Shown: one piece after another, positions 11,888 to 17,996 of the stretch
Layout of the letters: each line of letters opens with the position of its first letter
Position numbering within the stretch: position 1 is the stretch's first letter
Assembly (NCBI GenBank): GCA_946497905.1
Contig: CAMMMI010000027.1
Location: 1-17,996, forward strand
From: an uncultured Clostridium sp.
GTDB lineage: Bacteria; Bacillota; Clostridia; TANB77; CAG-508
Length of the DNA stretch: 17,996 nucleotides
Direction: 5' to 3'
Made by a program: the position numbers and the translations under genes
The notes under the pieces: generated by a model
What the model saw: the letters and a program-made list of their open reading frames with translations, nothing else
What the model was told of the DNA's origin: nothing
Databases searched by the model: none

Positions 11888-13609
11888 ATGGAAAAAAATA
11901 AGTTAAGAGAAGTTCCAAGATTTAAAAATATCAAAGAGATTATCTATAACTCTGTAAAACTTTATCCAAATAATATAGCATTTAAAATCAAAACAAAAAA
12001 AGATGAAAAAGAAGTAGAATATAAAGAAATAACGTATAAGGAATTCTTAGAAGATATAAATGCCCTAGGAACAGCTTTATTGGATATAGGGCTTGGTGAT
12101 AAAAGAATAGCCATTATTGGAAAAAATAGTTATCAATGGGCATTAACATATGTTACAAATTTATTAGGAAATATGGTTTCAGTTTCATTAGATAAAGGAC
12201 TACAAATAGGAGAATTAGAATTATCTTTAATAAGAAGTCAAGCAGATGCAATTATATTTGATGAAAAAAATTTAGATGAAATTAACAAAATCAAAAATAA
12301 TGGAAAAACAAAAATTCAAAAATATATATGTATGTCAAAATTAGAAGGATATACATGTATAGAAGATTTGATAAAAAAAGGAAATGAATTAATTAAAAAA
12401 GAAAATACACATTTTATAAACATGCAAATAGATGAAGAAAAAATGAGTGTTCTATTATTCACATCAGGAACTACAGAACAAGCAAAAGCAGTTATGCTTT
12501 CACAATATGGAATTGCAACAAATATATATGATATGCAAATAGTAGAAGATTTTAGACCAACAGATGTAAATATAGCATTTTTACCATTCCATCACATATT
12601 TGGTTCAACAGGACTACTAGTAATGCTATCAAGTGGCATAAAAACAGTATTTCCAGATGGATTAAGATATATAAAGGAAAATTTAAATGAATATCAAGTC
12701 TCATTATTTGTGGGAGTTCCGATTTTAGTAGATAAGATGTATCAAAATATCCAAAAAGAAATAAAAAAGCAAGGAAAAGAAAAAATAGTAAATTTAGGAA
12801 TAAAATTAACACAATTTTTATTAAAATTAGGTATAGATATAAGAAGAAAAGTATTCAAAGAGATTATAGATCAATTAGGAGGAAAAATGAGATTTATAAT
12901 TTCAGGAGGAGCACCATTAGATAAAGAAGTAGCACAAGGATTTGAAAAATTTGGAATACACTTAGTTCAAGGGTATGGATTAACAGAAACATCACCAGTT
13001 ATAGCAGCAGAAAATGACAAATATCAAAAAGCAGGTTCTATAGGTTTTCCAATGAGACATACAGAAGTAAAAATTGTAGACAAAGACAAAAATGGTATTG
13101 GAGAATTAGTGGTAAAAGGACCAAATGTAATGATAGGATATTACCAAGACGAAGAAAGAACAAAACAGGTATTAAAAGATGGATGGTTTTATACAGGAGA
13201 CTTAGCGTATATGGATAAAGATGGCTTTTTATTTATAACAGGAAGAAAAAAAGATATAATAGTTTTAAAAAACGGAAAAAAAGTGTTTCCGGAAGAATTG
13301 GAAACACAAATAAACAAAATAGAAGAAATAGAAGAATCTTTTGTATATGGAATGCCAGTAAATAATGATCAAAATGATTTGAAAGTCTCAGTAAAAGTTG
13401 TATATGATGAGGAAATAGTTAAAGCTAAATACCCTAATATAAAAATAGAAGAATTGAAAAAGATAATATGGGAAAAAATAAAAGAAGTAAATAAAACGTT
13501 CCCACAATATAAATATATAAAAGGGATGATACTAACAAAAGATCCTCTTATAAAAACAACAACAAATAAAATAAAAAGAAATGAAGAAATGCGATTATTA
13601 GGAATATAA
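11888..13609 (+). CDS. Long-chain fatty acid / acyl-CoA ligase (AMP-binding)
   Basis: 573-residue adenylate-forming enzyme expected to activate a carboxylic acid, probably a fatty acid, as acyl-AMP and then acyl-CoA. I chose ATG 11888, behind AAAGGAAT like the next two genes, over an in-frame GTG at 11831. The P-loop is FTSGTTEQAKAVMLS (191-205), with Glu-Gln-Ala-Lys instead of the more common G-x-x-K-G. ALPFHH-type FLPFHHIFG is at 231-239, ISGGAPL at 338-344, and YGLTETSPV at 363-371. GDLAYMDKDGFLFITGRKKD (437-456) contains the ribose-binding Asp438 and hinge Arg453. The adenylation Lys is Lys561 in TTTNKIKR. No membrane segment. It lies in the same direction as an acetyltransferase (14 bases on) and an HD hydrolase. 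Substrate unknown. Confidence 0.9.
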   Translation: MEKNKLREVPRFKNIKEIIYNSVKLYPNNIAFKIKTKKDEKEVEYKEITYKEFLEDINALGTALLDIGLGDKRIAIIGKNSYQWALTYVTNLLGNMVSVSLDKGLQIGELELSLIRSQADAIIFDEKNLDEINKIKNNGKTKIQKYICMSKLEGYTCIEDLIKKGNELIKKENTHFINMQIDEEKMSVLLFTSGTTEQAKAVMLSQYGIATNIYDMQIVEDFRPTDVNIAFLPFHHIFGSTGLLVMLSSGIKTVFPDGLRYIKENLNEYQVSLFVGVPILVDKMYQNIQKEIKKQGKEKIVNLGIKLTQFLLKLGIDIRRKVFKEIIDQLGGKMRFIISGGAPLDKEVAQGFEKFGIHLVQGYGLTETSPVIAAENDKYQKAGSIGFPMRHTEVKIVDKDKNGIGELVVKGPNVMIGYYQDEERTKQVLKDGWFYTGDLAYMDKDGFLFITGRKKDIIVLKNGKKVFPEELETQINKIEEIEESFVYGMPVNNDQNDLKVSVKVVYDEEIVKAKYPNIKIEELKKIIWEKIKEVNKTFPQYKYIKGMILTKDPLIKTTTNKIKRNEEMRLLGI

Positions 13610-13623
13610 GAAAGGAATTAGAG

Positions 13624-14178
13624 ATGACAGAGAAAGAAAAAGCAAAAAAAGGATTGTTATATAATGCTAACTATGACGAAGAATTATTAACAGAAAGAAT
13701 AAAGTGTAAAGAGAAATGTCAAATATATAATAATCTAAATCAAACAGATTTAGAAAAAAGAAAAGAGATATTAAAACAAATATTAGGAAAAACAAAGCAA
13801 AATTTTATAATTGAACCTAATTTTTATTGCGACTATGGTTATAATATTGAAATAGGAGAAAATTTTTATTCAAATCATAATTTAGTTATACTAGATGCAG
13901 TAAAGGTCTCATTTGGAGATAATGTATTTATTGGACCTAATTGTGGATTTTATACAGCAGGACATCCTCTTAATGCTATTCAAAGAAACCAAGGCCTAGA
14001 GTATGCAAAACAAATATCTGTTGGAGATGATGTATGGATAGGGGGAAATGTGACAGTTTTACCAGGTGTAAAAATTGGGTCTAATGTAGTAATTGGAGCA
14101 GGGAGTGTAGTTACAAAAGATATTCCTTCAAATGTAGTAGCTGTAGGAAATCCATGCAAAGTATTGAAAAAAATATAA
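13624..14178 (+). CDS. Maltose/galactoside O-acetyltransferase family (hexapeptide)
   Basis: 184-residue acetyl-CoA-dependent O-acetyltransferase of the LacA/Maa family. The N-terminal Mac domain (1-55: KAKKGLLYNANYDEELLTERIKCKEKCQIYN) is followed by a left-handed beta-helix of hexapeptide repeats (NIEIGENFYSNHNLVI, VSFGDNVFIGPN, ISVGDDVWIGGNVTVLPGVKIGSNVVIGAGSVVTKDIPSNVVAVGNPCKVLKKI). The catalytic His is His114 in YTAGHPL, the LacA His115 equivalent. Family members acetylate maltose, glucose or galactosides in the cytoplasm; the true acceptor is often unknown. It begins 14 bases after the acyl-CoA ligase stop, with AAAGGAATTAGAG as its ribosome binding site, so they share a transcript. Whether it works on the same pathway is inference. 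Confidence 0.9.
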   Translation: MTEKEKAKKGLLYNANYDEELLTERIKCKEKCQIYNNLNQTDLEKRKEILKQILGKTKQNFIIEPNFYCDYGYNIEIGENFYSNHNLVILDAVKVSFGDNVFIGPNCGFYTAGHPLNAIQRNQGLEYAKQISVGDDVWIGGNVTVLPGVKIGSNVVIGAGSVVTKDIPSNVVAVGNPCKVLKKI

Positions 14179-14217
14179 AAATGGTATATATTTGGTATTA
14201 GAAAGGAATGATGTAAC

Positions 14218-14787
14218 ATGGAAAGAAAAGATGCAATAAATTTATTAAAAAAATATAATAATGAAGAATTTCATATAAGGCATGCTATAACAGTAGAAAG
14301 TGTAATGAAATATTTAGCTAAAAAGTATGGGTATGACGAGCAATTTTGGGGAATTGCTGGATTGTTGCATGATATAGATTTTGAACAATATCCAGAAGAA
14401 CATTGTAAAAAAGCACCAGAACTTTTAAAAGAAATAAATGCAGAGGATGAATTGATAAGGGCTGTATGTAGCCATGGATACGGAGTTTGTTCAGATGTTA
14501 AACCAGAACATTTAATGGAAAAAATTTTATTTGCTGTAGATGAATTGACAGGAATTATTTGGGCAGCTGCTAAAATGAGACCTTCAAAAAGCACTAAAGA
14601 TATGGAGCTTCCAAGCTTAAAGAAAAAATTTAAAGATAAAAAGTTTGCTGCTGGATGTTCAAGAGATATAATTAGAAGAGGTGCAGAACAATTAGATTGG
14701 GAATTAGATGAATTATTAAATTTGACACTTGAAGCAATGAAAAGTTGTGAAGATGAAATAGAGGAAAATTTATTAGAGATAAAGTAA
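14218..14787 (+). CDS. HD-domain phosphohydrolase family protein
   Basis: 189 residues with a compact HD domain of the HDIG-related kind (metal-dependent phosphohydrolases). Likely metal and active-site residues are His22 (EFHIRHAITVESVM), the HD doublet His51-Asp52 (LLHDIDFEQYPEEH), His62, His86 (VCSHGYG) and Asp108 (FAVDELTG). 'R-H-A-x-x-V-E-x-V-M' and 'A-V-D-E-L-T-G-(I/L)-I' are hallmarks of a widespread, uncharacterised bacterial HD subfamily. The C-terminal half is helical and rich in Lys and Glu. The substrate is probably a nucleotide or similar phosphoester, but this cannot be decided. The start has AAAGGAATGATG upstream. Third gene in the run that begins at 11888, 39 bases after the acetyltransferase. 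Confidence 0.82.
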   Translation: MERKDAINLLKKYNNEEFHIRHAITVESVMKYLAKKYGYDEQFWGIAGLLHDIDFEQYPEEHCKKAPELLKEINAEDELIRAVCSHGYGVCSDVKPEHLMEKILFAVDELTGIIWAAAKMRPSKSTKDMELPSLKKKFKDKKFAAGCSRDIIRRGAEQLDWELDELLNLTLEAMKSCEDEIEENLLEIK

Positions 14788-14897
14788 AAATATTAAAGTG
14801 AACTTTTTAATTAAAATCTAATAATTAAAAATGGATAAATTTTTACGTATGATAAATAAAAGTACTGAGAATATAAAAAGGAAAGAGAGTAAATATT

Positions 14898-15674
14898 ATG
14901 GAAATATTAATTGGACTTTTAATACCTTTTTTGGGAACAACTTTAGGTGCAGGAATAGTATTTTTTATGAAAAATCAAATAAATGCTAAAATTCAAAAGT
15001 TTCTATTAGGTTTTGCTTCAGGAGTAATGATTGCGGCATCTATATGGTCTTTAATGATACCATCATTAGATATGGCAGAACAACAAGGAGAGGTGTCGTG
15101 GCTAGTAGCAGGTACAGGGTTTCTAATGGGAATTATATTTTTATTGATATTAGATACATTAACTCCACATTTACATTTACATAGTAAAAAACAAGAAGGA
15201 ATAAAAGCAAAATTGAAAAATTCAACCATGCTAATTTTAGCAGTAACTTTGCATAATATACCGGAAGGAATGGCTGTAGGAGTAGTGTTTGCAGGAATGT
15301 TAGTAGGAAATGTGGGAATGACATTAGCAGGAGCATTTGCTTTAACAATAGGAATTGCTATACAAAACTTTCCAGAAGGAGCAATAATTTCAATGCCATT
15401 AAGAGCAGAAGGAATGTCAAAAGGAAAAGCATTTTTATATGGTACTTTATCAGGAATAGTAGAACCTATATCAGCAATAATCACTATTTTACTAACAAGT
15501 TTTGTAGTTCCAATATTACCATATTTATTATCATTTGCAGCAGGTGCAATGATGTATGTCGTAGTAGAAGAACTTATACCAGAAGCACAAGAAGGAGAAC
15601 ATTCCAATATTGGGACGATAGGAGTTGCTATTGGTTTTGTTTTAATGATGATATTAGATGTAGCTTTAGGATAA
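14898..15674 (+). CDS. ZIP-family divalent metal transporter (ZupT/GufA-like)
   Basis: 258-residue integral membrane protein with about eight hydrophobic helices, of the usual length for ZupT/GufA proteins, which bring in zinc and other divalent metals. The paired metal-site motifs are present: HNIPEGMAVG in the fourth helix (His119, Asn120, Glu123) and QNFPEGAIISMPLRAEG in the fifth (Gln156, Asn157, Glu160). Glu189 in GIVEPISA is the usual acidic residue after these. The loop before the fourth helix carries His91, His93 and His95 (TPHLHLHSKK), a likely metal-collecting site, and LIPEA (226-230) is conserved near the last helices. AAAAGGAAAGAG lies upstream. The gap of 110 bases from the HD gene suggests a separate unit, but I see no strong promoter. 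A palindromic repeat follows 2 bases after the stop. Confidence 0.92.
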   Translation: MEILIGLLIPFLGTTLGAGIVFFMKNQINAKIQKFLLGFASGVMIAASIWSLMIPSLDMAEQQGEVSWLVAGTGFLMGIIFLLILDTLTPHLHLHSKKQEGIKAKLKNSTMLILAVTLHNIPEGMAVGVVFAGMLVGNVGMTLAGAFALTIGIAIQNFPEGAIISMPLRAEGMSKGKAFLYGTLSGIVEPISAIITILLTSFVVPILPYLLSFAAGAMMYVVVEELIPEAQEGEHSNIGTIGVAIGFVLMMILDVALG

Positions 15675-15676
15675 TA

Positions 15677-15741
15677 TTTTTACCAATTTGGGGACGCGTC
15701 TAAAATTACAAATTTTGGACGCGTTCCCAAATTGGTAAAAA
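15677..15741. repeat. GGGGACG-type palindrome between convergent genes
   Basis: Arms 15677-15707 and 15711-15741, 31 bases each with a 3-base ACA loop. Only two positions depart from Watson-Crick pairing and both give G-U in RNA. The core TTTGGGGACGCGTC shares GGGGACG with the repeat at 2676-2774 and is far more GC-rich than its surroundings. Its right end touches the dCMP deaminase stop codon and its left end is 2 bases past the ZIP stop. Terminal A and T runs make it a good two-way terminator. Confidence 0.85.
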
Positions 15742-16239
15742 TTAGTAAGTTATTTTTCCGTTTAATAAATCATCATTATCAATCCAATCTTGTACATCTA
15801 TAATAATATATTTATTCTTATCTTTTTGTCTAACAATAACATTATCAATGCCAGCATTAATAATCATTTTTCTACACATTTGACAGCAATTAGCATCATT
15901 TTCATATTCATTTTTATTAGGATTATAGACAGTAAGATATAAGGTAGCACCAATCATATCTTGACGTCTTGCACTAATTAAAGCGTTTTGCTCAGCATGG
16001 ACAGAACGGCAAGCGTCATAACCAGCATGCCTAATATCTGGAAAAAATTTTTTCTTGCAACAATATCCTAAATCAATACAATTTTTTCTTCCTCTAGGAG
16101 CACCATTATAACCAGTAGAAATAATCTCGTCATGATTTACAATGACACAACCAATGTGTTTTCTTAAACATGTACTTCTTTGTGCAACTGTTTCAGCTAT
16201 ATCTAAATAATAATTAATTTTATCAATTCTATTACTCAT
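15742..16239 (-). CDS. dCMP deaminase (ComEB-like)
   Basis: 165-residue zinc-dependent cytidine/deoxycytidylate deaminase that converts dCMP to dUMP, feeding thymidylate synthesis. The core motif HAE (His81-Ala82-Glu83 in SVHAEQNALISA) supplies one zinc ligand and the proton shuttle. The second, CCQMCRKMIINAG, supplies Cys119 and Cys122, with Cys118 in place of the usual Pro of PCxxC. STGYNGAPRG (41-50) and the Cys-rich insertion CIDLGYCCKKKF with RHAGYDACRSVHAE are the markers of dCMP rather than free cytidine deaminases; the extra Cys/His may bind a second zinc as in T4 dCMP deaminase. Start ATG 16239 is preceded by AAAGGATTGAT. No competence genes are nearby, so a housekeeping role is likely. 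Confidence 0.92.
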   Translation of the reverse strand: MSNRIDKINYYLDIAETVAQRSTCLRKHIGCVIVNHDEIISTGYNGAPRGRKNCIDLGYCCKKKFFPDIRHAGYDACRSVHAEQNALISARRQDMIGATLYLTVYNPNKNEYENDANCCQMCRKMIINAGIDNVIVRQKDKNKYIIIDVQDWIDNDDLLNGKITY

Positions 16240-16273
16240 AATATCAATCCTTTTAAAGTATTTTTGTGAGAGT

Positions 16274-16302
16274 ATTATAACATTTTAAGTAAACAAATGC
16301 AA
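16274..16302 (-). promoter_or_regulatory. sigma-A promoter for dCMP deaminase
   Basis: On the minus strand TTGCAT (16302-16297), 17-bp spacer, perfect TATAAT (16279-16274), 35 bases before the ATG. Confidence 0.65.
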
Positions 16303-16399
16303 ATATAATTAAGTGATAAATTTAGTGAGTTTTTTGTATCAAATATTTAAATTATGTCTAAAAAATCAACTCATGGAAATAATAAAAATAGAAAGAATA

Positions 16400-16436
16400 T
16401 GTTTATAAAATATTTATTAAATAAACTTTATAAACA
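16400..16436 (+). promoter_or_regulatory. Nested palindromes upstream of the Rieske oxidoreductase
   Basis: TGTTTATAAA (16400-16409) and TTTATAAACA (16427-16436) are exact inverse copies, and between them TTTATTAAATAAA (16413-16425) is itself a palindrome. It ends just before the ribosome binding site (AAGGAGG), where it could be an operator or leader hairpin. The low base complexity weakens the case. Confidence 0.35.
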
Positions 16437-16456
16437 CATTAAACAAGGAGGATAAT

Positions 16457-17947
16457 ATGAGATCATTATGGTTGGAAGAAAATCCAATAAAAAAATTTTA
16501 TGAATTAGAAAAAGATGAAAAAGCAGATGTATGTATAATAGGGGCTGGAATATTTGGAATATCCACAGCGTACTATCTTAGTCAAAATGGATATAAAGTT
16601 GTTTTAATAGAAAGGGATAAAATAGCAAGTAAAGTTACAGGGCATACAACAGCTAAAATTACAAGTCAACATGGACTTATTTACCATTATCTATTAGATA
16701 AATATGGAATAGATTTTGCAAAAAAATATTTTAATGCAAACCAAGAAGCAATATTAAAAATAGAAAAAATTATACAGGAAAATAATATAGATTGTGACTT
16801 TGAAAGGCAAATAAATTATGTATATACAACAAATAATGAAGAGATAGATAAGATAGATGAGGAAATAAAAGCACTAAATAATATAACATCAAATGCAACT
16901 TTAGTTGATAAAACAGAATTGCCATTTCAAATAATTAAAGGAATAGAATTAAGAGAACAGGCACAATTTAATCCTATAAAATATATAAAAGGATTAATAA
17001 AAAAGTTAGAAGAAAATAAAGTAAAGATTTTTGAAAATACTATATGTTTTGATGTGAAACAAGATGGTGATGGATATATTTGTTATACACAAAACAATAA
17101 AATAAAATCAAAATATGTCGTAATTGCAACACATTACCCATTTTTAAATGTACCAGGCATGTATTTTGCTAAAATGTATCAGAGTTCTTCATATGTAATA
17201 GGTGTAGATACTAAGACAGACCTTTTTTCAGGTATGTATATTAATATACAAGCACCAATTTATTCTTTTAGAACAGCTTTAGATAAAGGTAAAAAAATAT
17301 TATTATTATGTGGTTTAGATCATAAAACAGGAGAAAATGTAACATATCAGGATAGTTATGGTAAATTGGAGCAGAAGGTTAAAGAGTGGTATCCAAATGC
17401 AGAAATAAAATACTATTGGAGTACCAGAGATTGTATAACATTAGATAAAATTCCATATATAGGTGAATTTTCTAATATTATGCCTAATATATTTGTTGGA
17501 ACAGGGTTTAATAAATGGGGGATGACATCTTCGAATGTAGCTTCAAGAATTATTACTGATATGATAATGGAAAGAGAAAATGAATATATAGAAATATTTA
17601 AATCAACAAGAGTAAACCCAATAGTAAATAAAGAAGAAGTTAAAAATATGGTTATACAAACGACAAAATCCCTTGTAGTAGATAAATTAAAAAAGGAAAA
17701 GCTTAATCTAGATGATATCGAAAATGAAACAGGAGGGATAATAGAGGAAAATGGAGAAAAAATAGGAATATATAAAGATACAGAAGGAAAAATTCATGCT
17801 GTAAAACCAATATGTACACATTTAGGATGTTTGTTAAACTGGAATGAAGCTGATAAAACTTGGGATTGTCCATGTCATGCATCTAGATTTGACTATACAG
17901 GTAAAAATATATATAACCCAGCTTTAAAAGATTTAGAAAAAGGTTAG
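16457..17947 (+). CDS. FAD-dependent oxidoreductase with C-terminal Rieske 2Fe-2S domain (YhfW-like)
   Basis: 496-residue cytoplasmic flavoprotein. The N-terminal DAO-type FAD domain has the dinucleotide-binding GAGIFGIS (29-36) after VCII, ending in VVLIERDKIASKVTGHTTAKITSQHG, and a C-terminal FAD contact near FVGTGFNKWGMT. A linker leads to a complete Rieske domain: CTHLGC (Cys453, His455, Cys458) and CPCH (Cys471, Cys473, His474). Cys453/Cys471 and His455/His474 bind the 2Fe-2S cluster; Cys458/Cys473 are placed for the stabilising disulfide. The architecture matches Bacillus YhfW, whose substrate is unknown; glycine- or D-amino-acid-oxidase-like activity on an amine is the usual guess. ACAAGGAGGAT precedes the ATG at about 6 bases. 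The stop is TAG, and the rest of the window (17948-17996) is noncoding as far as seen. Confidence 0.92.
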   Translation: MRSLWLEENPIKKFYELEKDEKADVCIIGAGIFGISTAYYLSQNGYKVVLIERDKIASKVTGHTTAKITSQHGLIYHYLLDKYGIDFAKKYFNANQEAILKIEKIIQENNIDCDFERQINYVYTTNNEEIDKIDEEIKALNNITSNATLVDKTELPFQIIKGIELREQAQFNPIKYIKGLIKKLEENKVKIFENTICFDVKQDGDGYICYTQNNKIKSKYVVIATHYPFLNVPGMYFAKMYQSSSYVIGVDTKTDLFSGMYINIQAPIYSFRTALDKGKKILLLCGLDHKTGENVTYQDSYGKLEQKVKEWYPNAEIKYYWSTRDCITLDKIPYIGEFSNIMPNIFVGTGFNKWGMTSSNVASRIITDMIMERENEYIEIFKSTRVNPIVNKEEVKNMVIQTTKSLVVDKLKKEKLNLDDIENETGGIIEENGEKIGIYKDTEGKIHAVKPICTHLGCLLNWNEADKTWDCPCHASRFDYTGKNIYNPALKDLEKG

Positions 17948-17996
17948 TTAAAAAAGTAAAATCCACATAGTGTAAAAAATTAATTGTATGGAAGAA

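Noticed and set aside
14993..15607. 204-residue open frame on the minus strand inside the ZIP gene
   Set aside because: It lies wholly antisense to a gene with clear ZIP motifs, has no ribosome binding site and no recognisable domain. Long antisense frames are common opposite AT-rich membrane-protein genes.
1..17996. CRISPR array, tRNA, rRNA, transposase or prophage
   Set aside because: No regularly spaced direct repeats, no cloverleaf or TTCRANNC-type arm, no ribosomal RNA-like GC-rich block and no transposase, integrase or phage structural ORF were found on reading either strand.

Overview
The window is a very AT-rich piece of chromosome. Codon use is strongly biased to A/T, with AGA for Arg and TAA as the usual stop. 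Shine-Dalgarno sites are of the Firmicutes type (AAGGAGG, AAAGGAAT) and several promoters are of the sigma-A type with 17-bp spacers. Together with a spore-germination-type gene pair (CwlJ-like and GerQ-like), MurT/GatD peptidoglycan amidation, and a thioredoxin reductase that lacks the usual NADPH phosphate clamp, this points to an anaerobic spore-forming Clostridia-like bacterium, perhaps an uncultured gut lineage. I cannot name a species. No phage, insertion sequence, CRISPR array, rRNA or tRNA is visible. Most of it is ordinary housekeeping sequence with some accessory elements between genes.

Layout. 1-131: start of a leftward RluA-type pseudouridine synthase, cut by the window edge. 300-1731: rightward genes for a small one-TM protein overlapping trmB, then a DUF4116 repeat protein. 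1907-4088: leftward murT-gatD operon for lipid II amidation, with a GC-rich palindromic repeat between the two genes. 4410-5695: rightward UMPH-1-like 5'-nucleotidase and a VOC protein. 5717-7755: leftward radical SAM / DUF4130 pair (putative DNA repair or modification) behind a perfect-consensus promoter with an SOS-box-like site. 8039-8545: leftward YcxB-like membrane protein with a clear terminator. 8648-9518: rightward CwlJ-like hydrolase and GerQ-like coat protein. 9775-11065: rightward thioredoxin reductase and thioredoxin. 11200-11724: leftward DUF1836 regulator, divergent from a rightward three-gene run (11888-14787) for an acyl-CoA ligase, a hexapeptide acetyltransferase and an HD hydrolase. 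14898-15674: ZIP metal transporter. 15742-16239: leftward dCMP deaminase. 16457-17947: FAD oxidoreductase with a C-terminal Rieske domain, like Bacillus YhfW.

Functional links. MurT and GatD form one enzyme. TrxB and Trx form a disulfide-reducing couple. The CwlJ-like and GerQ-like proteins probably act together at the spore coat/cortex. The radical SAM and DUF4130 proteins overlap and are probably co-translated. The DUF1836 protein may control the divergent acyl-CoA ligase run through palindromes between the two promoters.

Between the genes are several long inverted repeats: 2676-2774, 9552-9622 with a decayed relative at 4181-4260, 11075-11186, and 15677-15741. Two of these carry a GGGGACG core and sit directly against stop codons. 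The best candidates for new biology are the SOS-like control of the radical SAM/DUF4130 pair, the GerQ-like partner, the probable pyridine-nucleotide-independent thioredoxin reductase, the bacterial UMPH-1 nucleotidase, and the palindromic repeats.
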